64,000 nucleotides of DNA from Haemophilus haemolyticus (GTDB taxonomy: Bacteria > Pseudomonadota > Gammaproteobacteria > Enterobacterales > Pasteurellaceae). The notes beneath the pieces were generated by a model, which was given only the letters and a program-made list of their open reading frames with translations, had not been told where the DNA came from and searched no databases. The position numbers and the translations under genes were made by a program. Each line of letters starts with the position of its first letter. The first letter of the stretch is position 1. The stretch spans positions 62,001 to 126,000 of the forward strand of contig NZ_LYCK01000011.1 in NCBI RefSeq assembly GCF_001679045.1, written 5' to 3'. Shown here in pieces: positions 48,249-58,098 of the stretch.

Positions 48249-49637
48249 TTATCGTTTAAACATTCCGCCTAAACCGCCAAGACCGCCTAAGCCTCCGCCC
48301 ATTAAGCCTTGCATTCCACGCATCATTTTAGCCATGCCGCCTTTACGCATTTTCTTCATCATACGTTGCATTTCATCGAATTGTTTAAGTAATTTATTGA
48401 CATCTTGCACTTGAGTGCCAGAGCCTAATGCAATGCGACGACGGCGAGAACCTTTGATTATGTCTGGATTTGCGCGTTCTTTTAGGGTCATAGAGTTAAT
48501 GATCGCTTCCATTTTGATAAACATTTTGTCATCTACTTGATTTTTAACGTGATCAGGCAAATTTTTTGCACCCGGTAATTTCTCAAGCATAGACATCATG
48601 CCGCCCATTTTTTTCATTTCGATAAGCTGCTCACGGAAATCATCTAAAGTGAAATCATCACCTTTCTTGAATTTCTGCGCCATTTTTTCTGCTTTTTCAC
48701 GGTCAACAGAACGTTCAAGATCTTCGATAAGGGAAAGCACATCGCCCATACCCAAAATACGGGAAGCAACGCGATCAGGATGGAACGGCTCAAGCGCTTC
48801 TGTTTTCTCACCCACACCCAAGAATTTGATTGGTTTACCTGTGATTTGACGAATCGATAACGCCGCACCACCACGCGCATCACCGTCCACTTTTGTCAAA
48901 ATAACCCCTGTAAGCGGCAATGCTTCATTAAAGGCTTTTGCCGTATTGGCCGCATCTTGACCAGTCATCGCATCTACGGTGAAAAGGGTTTCGATTGGAT
49001 TTAATGCTGCATGGACTTGCTTGATTTCGTCCATCATTTCTGTATCAACGTGCAAGCGCCCTGCTGTATCCACAATCAACACATCGTAGAATTTCAGTTT
49101 TGCATCAGCAAGCGCCGCTTTAGCAATATCAACTGGATTTTGTTTGACATCCGATGGGAAAAAATCCACGCTAACGGATTGAGACAAGGTTTCAAGTTGC
49201 TTAATCGCAGCTGGGCGATATACATCGGCAGACACCACTAACACTTTCTTTTTATGGCGTTCACGCAAGAATTTTGCCAATTTACCTACGCTGGTGGTTT
49301 TACCCGCACCTTGTAAACCCGCCATTAAGATAACTGCTGGTGGTTGGGTTGCAAGGTTTAAACTCTCATTCGCTTCGCCCATCGCTTTTTCAAGCTCACG
49401 CTGAACGATTTTTAAGAACTCTTGCCCCGGCGTTAAACTTTTATTGACTTCTTCCCCAAGCGCGCTTTCTTTTACTTTTGCGATAAATTCACGCACCACA
49501 GGTAAAGCAACATCAGCTTCAAGTAATGCCATACGCACTTCGCGTAAGGTTTCTTTAATATTATCTTCCGTTAAACGACCTTTTCCTGTGATATTACGTA
49601 AGGTTTTGGAAAGGCGATCCGATAAATTCTCAAACAT
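48249..49637 (-). CDS. ffh: Signal recognition particle protein Ffh (SRP54)
   Basis: With 4.5S RNA it targets nascent membrane proteins to FtsY. The 462-residue protein has a four-helix N domain, the GTPase G domain (G1 GLQGAGKTTS, VDTAGRLHVD, TKVDGDARGG) and a methionine-rich M domain ending in GLGGLGGMFKR. I start at ATG 49637 (MFENLSDRL), as in E. coli; the eight extra residues from 49661 are not conserved. Confidence 0.97.
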   Translation of the reverse strand: MFENLSDRLSKTLRNITGKGRLTEDNIKETLREVRMALLEADVALPVVREFIAKVKESALGEEVNKSLTPGQEFLKIVQRELEKAMGEANESLNLATQPPAVILMAGLQGAGKTTSVGKLAKFLRERHKKKVLVVSADVYRPAAIKQLETLSQSVSVDFFPSDVKQNPVDIAKAALADAKLKFYDVLIVDTAGRLHVDTEMMDEIKQVHAALNPIETLFTVDAMTGQDAANTAKAFNEALPLTGVILTKVDGDARGGAALSIRQITGKPIKFLGVGEKTEALEPFHPDRVASRILGMGDVLSLIEDLERSVDREKAEKMAQKFKKGDDFTLDDFREQLIEMKKMGGMMSMLEKLPGAKNLPDHVKNQVDDKMFIKMEAIINSMTLKERANPDIIKGSRRRRIALGSGTQVQDVNKLLKQFDEMQRMMKKMRKGGMAKMMRGMQGLMGGGLGGLGGLGGMFKR

Positions 49638-49916
49638 GGCTAACAATCCTGTTTTTCTCAAAAATTGCGCTGATTATACCGAAATTTAGGCGTTTTTCAT
49701 CATTTCAAATGAAAATGGCTTTTTGAGTAGGCGATTTCATGAAGAAAGCATAGGATATAAGGAAAAAGAATGATTATTTAGCCAATTTCAGGTATCATTC
49801 TGCCCACTCTTGGCTATTTGAGTAGCCATTTGATTTAGCAAAATCAAATAACAGGTAAAAAGTGCGGTGAAAAATGACCGCACTTTTTGTTGATTAACGA
49901 ACAAAAGGATTTTCCC
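49638..49916. other. Divergent intergenic region between ffh and the CNNM/CorC gene
   Basis: A 279-base region. The ffh promoter should lie near 49650-49700 on the minus strand. From about 49805 to 49888 it holds three consecutive hairpins, described separately. Confidence 0.5.
49805..49888 (+). ncRNA. Three-hairpin structured leader or small RNA ending in a terminator
   Basis: Three perfect hairpins follow one another: TGGCTA/TAGCCA (49811-49828), TTTGATTT/AAATCAAA with loop AGCA (49829-49848), and AAAAAGTGCGGT/ACCGCACTTTTT (49857-49888), an inverted uptake-signal pair with a T5 tail. A weak -10 (TATCAT, 49793-49798) precedes them. The terminator lies about 30 bases before the start of a transporter-like gene, so this is either an attenuated leader of that gene or a separate sRNA. 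Confidence 0.45.
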
Positions 49917-51179
49917 TTGGACAGTATTCCCCTTAGTACTTTATTTATTATTCTCATTATCTGTTTAGTGTTATCTGCCTATTTTTCCGGTTCAGAAACC
50001 GGACTACTCTCCCTCAATAAATATCGTCTTCGTTTTCTATCCGAACAAGGCAATAAAGGCGCACAAAAAGCAGAAAAACTGCTCGAAAAGCCGGATACCT
50101 TATTAAGCTTTATTCTTATCTTTAATAACCTTGTGAATATCAGCGCATCGGCAATTGCGACCATGATTGGTATGCGTTTATACGGTGATGCCGGCGTGGC
50201 GATTGCAACGGGTTTGCTCACTTTCGTGATGCTTGTCTTTTCTGAAATTTTCCCCAAAACTGTGGCAGCGATGCACGCGGAAAAAGTCGGTTTTGTGTCC
50301 AGCCATATTTTGACGGTATTACTTAAAATCTTCTACCCGCTAGTTTGGCTGATGAATATTTTTACCAAATCGTTAATGCATTTGGTGGGATTAAAACCCG
50401 ATATGCAAAAACAAGTAATTAGCCGTGAGGAACTTCGTAGTATCGTATCAGAAGCGGGCGAAGCGACGCCTGATGAACAACATCCACAAATGTTGCTTTC
50501 TATTTTAGATATGGAAACCGTCACCGTCGATGACATTATGGTTCCACGCAACGAAATTGGCGGCATTGATATTGATGATGACTGGAAAGCCATTATGCGC
50601 CAGCTCAATCATGCAGCACATAACCGCGTGGTGCTTTACAAAGGCAGTCTTGATGAACAAGTGCTTGGCATTTTGCGCGTGCGTGAAGCATTCCGCTTAC
50701 TGCTTGAAAAAAATGAATTTACCAAAGAAACCTTAATTCGTGCCGCTGATGAAGTGTATTTCATTCCTGAAAGCACGCCATTAAAAACGCAACTTGCGAA
50801 TTTCCGTGCAAATAAAGAACGCATTGGCTTAGTTGTGGACGAATACGGCGATATTAAAGGGCTTGTGACGTTGGAAGATATTTTGGAAGAAATCGTTGGT
50901 GATTTTACCACTTCCACAGCCCCAAGCATTGATGAGGAAGTAACGCAACAATCTGATGGTTCCATGATTATCGATGGCTCTGCCAACCTACGCGATCTCA
51001 ACAAAATGTTTAACTGGGAATTGGATACAGAAGATGCCCGCACGTTTAATGGTTTAATCCTCGAACACTTAGAAGAAATTCCCGATGAAGGCACAGTTTG
51101 CGAAATTGATGGCTTGCAAATTACCATTCTTGAAGTGGGCGATAATATGATTAAACAAGCGAAAGTCGTCAAACTTTAA
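49917..51179 (+). CDS. CNNM/CorC-type membrane protein with CBS domains (YfjD-like)
   Basis: A 420-residue inner-membrane protein. It has a DUF21/CNNM membrane domain (about 1-185, including FSGSETGLLSLNK and FSEIFPKTVA), two CBS domains (VDDIMVPRNEI... and IGLVVDEYGDIKGLVTLEDILEEIVGD, written here only in part) and a C-terminal CorC_HlyC domain. Relatives affect magnesium or cobalt efflux. I start at the TTG at 49917 (giving MDSIPLSTL), because AAAAGGA lies seven bases before it. The upstream TTG at 49887 lies in the hairpin tail. Confidence 0.9.
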   Translation: MDSIPLSTLFIILIICLVLSAYFSGSETGLLSLNKYRLRFLSEQGNKGAQKAEKLLEKPDTLLSFILIFNNLVNISASAIATMIGMRLYGDAGVAIATGLLTFVMLVFSEIFPKTVAAMHAEKVGFVSSHILTVLLKIFYPLVWLMNIFTKSLMHLVGLKPDMQKQVISREELRSIVSEAGEATPDEQHPQMLLSILDMETVTVDDIMVPRNEIGGIDIDDDWKAIMRQLNHAAHNRVVLYKGSLDEQVLGILRVREAFRLLLEKNEFTKETLIRAADEVYFIPESTPLKTQLANFRANKERIGLVVDEYGDIKGLVTLEDILEEIVGDFTTSTAPSIDEEVTQQSDGSMIIDGSANLRDLNKMFNWELDTEDARTFNGLILEHLEEIPDEGTVCEIDGLQITILEVGDNMIKQAKVVKL

Positions 51180-51199
51180 TCATAAAAACTCCGCCAAAT

Positions 51200-51241
51200 T
51201 GAACCGCACTTTTGACTTGGATCATAAGTGCGGTTCTTTTT
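51200..51241 (+). terminator. Terminator after the CNNM/CorC gene from an inverted uptake-signal pair
   Basis: GAACCGCACTT (uptake signal 51203-51211) pairs with AAGTGCGGTTC (51226-51234), followed by TTTTTTT. Confidence 0.92.
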
Positions 51242-51307
51242 TTGCGCATTTTTCAGAAAATATTTTTATAATCATTTATAGGTATATTTTGATAAAAGAA
51301 GAAAGAT

Positions 51308-52078
51308 ATGGAGCACGAATATCAACGGGCGGTGACTCGCGTGTGTGTACAAACGGCACTGCTCTTGTTACAACATGGTGCAGAAAGTACCGTGGTGGTC
51401 CAAATGGCGCAGCGTTTAGGCATCGCACTTGGCGTAGAAAGTGTAGAATGTGCGCTCACAGCAAATGCAGTTGTGCTAACGACCTTATCAGATAATCATT
51501 GCATTACCACCGCACGAAAAAATACGGATAAAGGCATTAATATGCAAATGGTCACTGATGTGCAGCGCATTGTGATTGCCGTTGAGCATCATTTGTATGA
51601 CTTAGAAATCGCACAAAGAAAATTGGATCAATTAAAACCGCTTAAATATAACCGCTGGTTAGTGGTGTTTATGATTGGTTTATCTTGTGCGGCATTCGCC
51701 CATTTATCTGGTGGAGACTGGGTGATTTGTGGTATCACCTTTGTGGCGGCAGCTATCGCCATGTTTGTGCGACAAGAATTTTCTAAACGGCACTATAATC
51801 CCCTTATCGTCTTTTCCATCACCTCTTTTGTTGCCTCACTGATTTCTGGCGTGAGCTTAAAATATAACTTAGGTAACGATCCTCAAATTGCCTTGGCATC
51901 TAGTGTGTTATTACTTGTGCCGGGGTTTCCGCTGATTAATTCTTTGGCGGATATATTAAAAGGTTATGTCAATATGGGATTAGGCCGTTGGACGATTGCC
52001 ACTATTCTCACTTTTGGCGCATGTCTTGGTATTGTATTCGCGTTAAGCGTATTACATATTACAACTTGGGGGCATTAA
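51308..52078 (+). CDS. yjjP: YjjP-like (ThrE family) transporter subunit, large
   Basis: A 256-residue protein with a soluble N-terminal part (about 1-110) and five membrane helices (about 118-250). It matches the N-terminal half of the ThrE threonine/serine exporter family; the ThrE signature region appears as TALLLLQHGAESTVV and LLVPGFPLINSLADIL. In E. coli YjjP works with YjjB and the pair has been linked to succinate export. The next gene, yjjB, begins one base after its stop. Confidence 0.9.
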   Translation: MEHEYQRAVTRVCVQTALLLLQHGAESTVVVQMAQRLGIALGVESVECALTANAVVLTTLSDNHCITTARKNTDKGINMQMVTDVQRIVIAVEHHLYDLEIAQRKLDQLKPLKYNRWLVVFMIGLSCAAFAHLSGGDWVICGITFVAAAIAMFVRQEFSKRHYNPLIVFSITSFVASLISGVSLKYNLGNDPQIALASSVLLLVPGFPLINSLADILKGYVNMGLGRWTIATILTFGACLGIVFALSVLHITTWGH

Positions 52079-52079
52079 A

Positions 52080-52559
52080 ATGTTATTAGATATAACAATA
52101 TTTATATTGAAATTACTTGATGATATGTTATTTGCTGCGATTCCAGCTGTGGGCTTTGCTTTAGTATTTAATGTGCCGCCAAAAGCCTTAAAATATTGCG
52201 CAATTTTAGCCGCACTTGGGCATGTGACACGAACATTATTACTGCATATTAATATGCCTATTGTATTTGCCACCTTCTTTGCCACTTGCGTAATTGGATT
52301 TTTAGGCGTGCATCTTTCCCATCGTTATTTAGCCCATCCCAAAGCCTTCACCGTTGCCGCAATTATCCCGATGATCCCCGGTGTTCATGCCTATAAAGCA
52401 ATGATTTCAATGGTACAAATTCATCATTTCGGCTTTTCCGATGCTTTATTTGAACAAATGATTAGTTCCTTTATTAATACCAGTTTTATCCTAGGCGCAA
52501 TAGTATTTGGATTGGCCTTACCCGGTTTATTGTTTTATCGACAAAAACCGGTGGTGTGA
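52080..52559 (+). CDS. yjjB: YjjB-like (ThrE family) transporter subunit, small
   Basis: A 159-residue hydrophobic protein with four to five membrane helices, matching the C-terminal half of ThrE (DUF3815). Conserved elements are GFALVFNVPPKAL and IPMIPGVHAYKAM. It follows yjjP with a one-base gap and should form a two-part transporter with it. A terminator follows. Confidence 0.9.
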   Translation: MLLDITIFILKLLDDMLFAAIPAVGFALVFNVPPKALKYCAILAALGHVTRTLLLHINMPIVFATFFATCVIGFLGVHLSHRYLAHPKAFTVAAIIPMIPGVHAYKAMISMVQIHHFGFSDALFEQMISSFINTSFILGAIVFGLALPGLLFYRQKPVV

Positions 52560-52575
52560 TACTAAAATAGTTCAA

Positions 52576-52604
52576 CAAAAAAACCGGCATCCGCCGGTTT
52601 TTTA
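52576..52604. terminator. Convergent terminator between yjjB and ydcH
   Basis: AAAAAACCGGC pairs with GCCGGTTTTTT around ATCC. A and T runs serve both strands. Confidence 0.92.
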
Positions 52605-52823
52605 CTATTCTTGTGATTTTTTCTTGAGATATTCATAAAGCTCATCTTTAATCCGTAATTTCTCTTTTTTCAAAGCCTCAATTTCCATATGAGTGGCGAG
52701 CTGAATGTTTTCCTGCATGTTCTTAATTTCATGATCTAATTCGTTATGCTTTTCAAAAAGACGATCGAAATAAGCATCATTACTTTTAAGTTTGGTGATT
52801 AATTCTCGGTATTCGGGAAACAT
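52605..52823 (-). CDS. YdcH-like small coiled-coil protein (DUF465)
   Basis: A 72-residue protein, highly charged and helical, starting MFPEYRELITKLKSND like E. coli YdcH (MFPEYRDLISRLK). The pattern FDRLFEKHNELDHEI is typical of DUF465. Function unknown. GGAGCAATG before the start codon gives a strong ribosome-binding site. Confidence 0.88.
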   Translation of the reverse strand: MFPEYRELITKLKSNDAYFDRLFEKHNELDHEIKNMQENIQLATHMEIEALKKEKLRIKDELYEYLKKKSQE

Positions 52824-52943
52824 AGCATTGCTCCTATAGTGGTTTTAACTTGTTTCAGTTTACTACATTCGCCCCAAATAAACAGAAGACGATCTTAAAA
52901 ATTTGAGAACGATCACAAAAATTTATTTCTCGCAAATAATCTT

Positions 52944-53702
52944 TTACTCTTTTGCTTTTTTATTTCTTCCTGCACCTAAAATAAGCATAGCTAACAAACT
53001 AAGAATAATTCCAAAGCCAGCACCAATACCCGTTGAGATAACATAAGGTTTCTCTGCCATCACAAGATTAGGCTGTTGAACAAAATGAAATGCCATCAAA
53101 TTATTATCTAAGGGTTGAACAGATTGCATCATCTTCAATTTGTTTTCCCAAGAAACATCAATTTTAGCGTCTGCAGCATTTTTCACTTGTTCGAATAACG
53201 ATTTCCATTTTGTAATCAATTCATTATTTAATGTTTGGCGTGCCTGATTATTCACATAACGAATGTATTCCACAAAAAGTTGATCCACTTCTTCACGATC
53301 AAAAGAAGAGAGCGTTAATTGATCAAGATTATTTTCTTGGGAAAATTTAAAATGCGAGGCAATTTGCTGCACGGTTTGATTTTCAACTTTAGCTCTCGCT
53401 TTTACAAAATCAGATTGATTTAAAAAAGCGATTAATTGAGCGGGTGAATTCAGAATTTTTGTAAATTCATGATAGGCAGAATTGGTCGCTTTGCGTTCAA
53501 TCTTTGTGGCATCCACCGCATCCGCATCACCGCTAACTAAACTGTATGTAGAAAAAAGAGAAAAATAATTACCTAGTTCACTCATTTTTGGCGTTTCAAA
53601 TTGCGCACTAACCTGCCATTTTGTCGGATGAAAATGAGCCCCAGCAAAACCAAGCCCACCACCGATAATCATAAATAGAAACGAAAGAATAAATTTTCTC
53701 AT
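52944..53702 (-). CDS. Wzz-like polysaccharide copolymerase family protein
   Basis: A 252-residue protein with two membrane helices (about 4-24 and 218-242) enclosing a helical periplasmic domain, the layout of Wzz chain-length regulators. HPTKWQVSAQFETPKMSELGNY resembles the Wzz N-terminal region; the C-terminal helix lies beside a proline-poor glycine-rich segment (GIGAGFGIILS). The periplasmic part is shorter than in typical Wzz (full length 325-360). H. influenzae makes lipooligosaccharide without classical O-antigen, so the role is unclear. Confidence 0.7.
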   Translation of the reverse strand: MRKFILSFLFMIIGGGLGFAGAHFHPTKWQVSAQFETPKMSELGNYFSLFSTYSLVSGDADAVDATKIERKATNSAYHEFTKILNSPAQLIAFLNQSDFVKARAKVENQTVQQIASHFKFSQENNLDQLTLSSFDREEVDQLFVEYIRYVNNQARQTLNNELITKWKSLFEQVKNAADAKIDVSWENKLKMMQSVQPLDNNLMAFHFVQQPNLVMAEKPYVISTGIGAGFGIILSLLAMLILGAGRNKKAKE

Positions 53703-53862
53703 AACCCACCTAAAAATTTGATTAAATCGGCGAAAATTTTAACACAAAGTGCGGTGTATTTTTCTTTATTTTCAGAATATCGTTTTTCCCTTGGCTTTTA
53801 ACTGGTTTATTTCAACAACGTGCGATAGAATAAAACCGTTTTCATTTCAACGAAAAAAGTAA

Positions 53863-55161
<1,299 letters not shown>

Positions 55162-55175
55162 TCCTTCTATAAAAT

Positions 55176-55213
55176 AAAAAAAGCGTGGATTTTAAAATTT
55201 CCACGCTTTTTTA
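55176..55213. terminator. Convergent terminator between serS and selD
   Basis: AAAAAAAGCGTGGA pairs with TCCACGCTTTTTT around an AT-rich loop with TTT/AAA pairing. It serves both strands. Confidence 0.9.
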
Positions 55214-56254
55214 TTAAGCTATTTCAACGACGACATCGAGTTCTGATTTAGGTTTTAATTCCCCCACTTCATATAAATCAATGCCCGCATCCTTGGCTAT
55301 TTCAATTACCGTTTGAACGCTATTAGGCTCAACTGCCACTAATAAACCACCTGATGTTTGAGGATCACACAAAATCGCTTTTTGTTCTTCCGTCAATACC
55401 CCAACTTTATGCCCATAACTTTCAAAATTACGCCCTGTTCCACCAGGTACGCAACTTTGAGCAATATAATCTTTTACACCGTCCAAGGTTTTAATTTTGT
55501 CCGAAAAAACTACCGCACTTAGATTTGAACCTTCACAGATTTCAATTAAATGACCAAGTAAACCAAATCCCGTGACATCCGTCATTGCTGTTACGCCCTC
55601 CACTTGGGAGAATTGGCTGCCAATAGAATTCATTTGGCACATGGCGGCAGTGGCTAAACCTTGATGTTCTGGTTTAAGTTTTCCTTTTTTCTCCGCCGTC
55701 GTCAAAATACCAATACCAAGCGGTTTCGTCATATAAAGCTTACAGCCTGATTTTGCAGAAGCATTACGTTTCACTTTCTCAGTGTCAATTACGCCTGTCA
55801 CGGCTAACCCAAAAATAGGTTCAGGCGAGTCAATGGAATGTCCTCCCGCCAAAGCAATACCCGCTTGATGGCAAGCAAAGCGACCACCATCAACGATTTT
55901 CTGTGCAACTTCTGCAGGTAATACATTAGTTGGAAAACCTAAAATTGCGATGCCCATAATCGGCTTACCGCCCATGGCAAAAATATCACTAATGGCATTG
56001 GTTGCGGCAATTCGTCCAAAATCAAAAGGATCATCCACAATCGGCATGAAAAAGTCTGTGGTACTGATAATCGCAGTTCCATTACCAAGATCATACACCG
56101 CTGCATCGTCAGCAGTTTCATTGCCGACGAGCAAATTTGGATCATAAAATTTTTCCAGTTCTGAATGTAAAATTGTCCCTAACACCTTAGGCGAAATTTT
56201 ACAACCTCAACCCGCACCATGGCTGTATTGCGTCAGCCGAATTTTTTCTTCCAT
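55214..56254 (-). CDS. selD: Selenophosphate synthetase, a selenocysteine-containing form
   Basis: It makes selenophosphate, the selenium donor for Sec-tRNA. Reading from ATG 56254 gives [15 protein letters not shown], then an in-frame TGA at 56207-56209, then [10 protein letters not shown] and on to the stop at 55214: 346 codons, the E. coli length (347). The TGA is at residue 16, where E. coli SelD has the catalytic cysteine, followed by the conserved GCK. A hairpin of SECIS type follows at once. H. influenzae SelD is known to be a selenoprotein. Without recoding, the ORF starts at 56185 and loses the catalytic N-terminus. Confidence 0.97.
56166..56203 (-). promoter_or_regulatory. SECIS hairpin for the selD UGA codon
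   Basis: Starting four bases after the UGA, UGUAAAAUU pairs with AAUUUUACA. After a small internal loop, CCUAA pairs with UUAGG, leaving the apical loop GGUG. The loop GGU lies 21-23 bases after the UGA, close to its place in E. coli fdhF (19-21), where SelB binds a GGU-containing loop. Confidence 0.8.
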
Positions 56255-56310
56255 TTTTATTTACCTTGTTGAATATCCATTTTCGAGAATATGACTTTCA
56301 AACCCTATTC

Positions 56311-57267
56311 TTAATCATAAAGATCTTCGCCATCTTTCCTTGTACGCAATAATTGCAAAATCCAAACATATTGCTCTGGCGCTGGCGTAACAAAAGATTC
56401 TATTTCTTCGTTCATTGCTCGAGCTGATTGTTCAGGATCATCACTTAAATTCATTGCTGGATGAATTTCCATTTCATATTTGCCAGTTTCAGCGTTATAA
56501 CGAGGAAACATTGGAATGACCACGGCTTTAGAAAGTTTTGCCATTTTATTTAATCCCGGCAATGTCGCTTTATAAGTTCCAAAGAAATCAACAAATACGC
56601 TTTGCTCCGCACCAAAATCTTCATCTGGTAAGTAATAACCCATTTCGCCTTTACGAACATGATTTAAAAAAGGTTTAATACCATTTTGGCGAGCATGCAT
56701 TTTTCCGCCGAAGCGTTGGCGTGTAATTGTCCAAAGCCAATCCACCAATGGATTACGGTGTGGATTATACATAGAGGTCATTGGCATACCTTGAGTGTGC
56801 AAAATAATGCCAGAGGCATCAATCGCCCAGCCATGTGGCACCATAAGAATAATATTCTTATCCTCAGCTTTTGCCTGTTCGATATGTTCAAGGCCGATAA
56901 ATTCGCTACGTTTTTGCAAATGTTTCTTTGAACGAATAGCAATCTCACCAATACCAAACATAACTTGTGCAACAACCGCAAACATTTTATCAATCACTTG
57001 CTCACGTTGTTGTTCAGTCCAATGAGGGAAACAATATTGCAAGTTAGTTTGTGCACGCGTACGCTGTTTCTTTGCTTTATGCCCAATCCAAATACCTAAT
57101 TTTCCCGCCAATTTATCGCGCAGACGAAAAGGCACAAAGGCTAACAACAATAAAAAGAAAATACCGAGCCAAATTCCCCAATATTGAGGCTTGAAATACG
57201 ACCATGAAAAGTGCGCTTCATAGCCCACTCTCGCTGTCAAACGTAAATTTTGTTGATTATCTGACAT
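56311..57267 (-). CDS. msbB: Lipid A late acyltransferase MsbB (LpxM)
   Basis: It adds a secondary myristoyl chain to Kdo-lipid A at the inner membrane. The 318-residue protein has one N-terminal membrane helix (GIWLGIFFLLLLAFVPF) and the catalytic H-x4-D in MVPHGWAIDASG. The LpxL/LpxM-family segments YLPDEDFGAEQSVFVDFFG and TLPGLNKMAKLSKA follow. LpxM is favoured over LpxL by overall similarity and by the RARAQ-like N-terminal half, though only a tree would settle it. It lies upstream of selD. Confidence 0.9.
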   Translation of the reverse strand: MSDNQQNLRLTARVGYEAHFSWSYFKPQYWGIWLGIFFLLLLAFVPFRLRDKLAGKLGIWIGHKAKKQRTRAQTNLQYCFPHWTEQQREQVIDKMFAVVAQVMFGIGEIAIRSKKHLQKRSEFIGLEHIEQAKAEDKNIILMVPHGWAIDASGIILHTQGMPMTSMYNPHRNPLVDWLWTITRQRFGGKMHARQNGIKPFLNHVRKGEMGYYLPDEDFGAEQSVFVDFFGTYKATLPGLNKMAKLSKAVVIPMFPRYNAETGKYEMEIHPAMNLSDDPEQSARAMNEEIESFVTPAPEQYVWILQLLRTRKDGEDLYD

Positions 57268-57313
57268 AATAAAATGAAATTAATTTTAACCGCACTTTTA
57301 CGCGCTTTCCGAA

Positions 57314-58081
57314 TTAAAAATGAAACCAACCCTGATCGTAAACCATTTTAGCCGTCATCATAAAAGACATGATAACAACCATCGGTCGAATCAAGGTTTT
57401 ACCTTTCGTCATCACCATTTTGGCGCCTAAATTTGCACCTAAAATGCTCCCAGCCATCATCACGAATCCCACTTTCCAAAGAATTTGTCCCCCCAATAAG
57501 AAAAGCGCAAAAGAAGCAAGATTCGAAGTGAAATTCATCACTTTTGCATGTGCCGTCGCTTTCGGGAGATTAAATCCTAGCAAAGTAACACAGGCTAAAC
57601 TCATGATTGAGCCAGTCCCGGGCCCAAAGAAGCCATCATAAAAACCTAAAAATGGGCTAACTAAAAGACCAAACAACAGATAACTTAATCGTTGTTTCCG
57701 ATCTTCATCACCTAATTTAGGGGTAAATAAAAAATATAGACCAATGGCTAAAATCAAAAAAGGCAGAATTTTTTTGAAAATCGCCACATCAATTGATTGA
57801 ATTAATAATGTACCTAGGGCAGAACCTAAGAAAACCCAAATCAAAATAAACCAAATATCACGTAAATTGACCGCTCTTTTTCGCAAGAAATAAAGGCTTG
57901 CAGATAATGCTCCGCCCATAGCTTGCAATTTGTTAGTGCCTAACGCCATTGCAGGTGGCATGCCTGTCATGAGCAACGCTGGAATAGTGATTAATCCACC
58001 ACCGCCAGCAATTGCATCGATAAATGATGCGACAAAACCAACACAAAACAATATTGCTAAAAGATCAATTCCGATATCCAT
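57314..58081 (-). CDS. yfcA: TSUP-family membrane permease YfcA
   Basis: A 255-residue protein with about eight membrane helices and the two TauE/SafE repeats. It starts with DAIAGGGGLITIPALL, and the second repeat has GFYDGFFGPGTGSIM. The family moves sulfite, sulfonates or similar anions; the substrate is not known here. It lies 17 bases downstream of mepA on the same strand, the mepA-yfcA pairing also found in E. coli. Confidence 0.92.
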   Translation of the reverse strand: MDIGIDLLAILFCVGFVASFIDAIAGGGGLITIPALLMTGMPPAMALGTNKLQAMGGALSASLYFLRKRAVNLRDIWFILIWVFLGSALGTLLIQSIDVAIFKKILPFLILAIGLYFLFTPKLGDEDRKQRLSYLLFGLLVSPFLGFYDGFFGPGTGSIMSLACVTLLGFNLPKATAHAKVMNFTSNLASFALFLLGGQILWKVGFVMMAGSILGANLGAKMVMTKGKTLIRPMVVIMSFMMTAKMVYDQGWFHF

Positions 58082-58098
58082 ATTGATTTACCTTAATT

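Noticed and set aside
51199..51495. 98-residue ORF overlapping the start of yjjP
   Set aside because: It begins in the uptake-signal terminator and has no recognisable composition or homology; it is a shadow of yjjP.
55214..56185. selD starting at 56185
   Set aside because: The catalytic N-terminus is upstream across a UGA selenocysteine codon with a SECIS-like hairpin.
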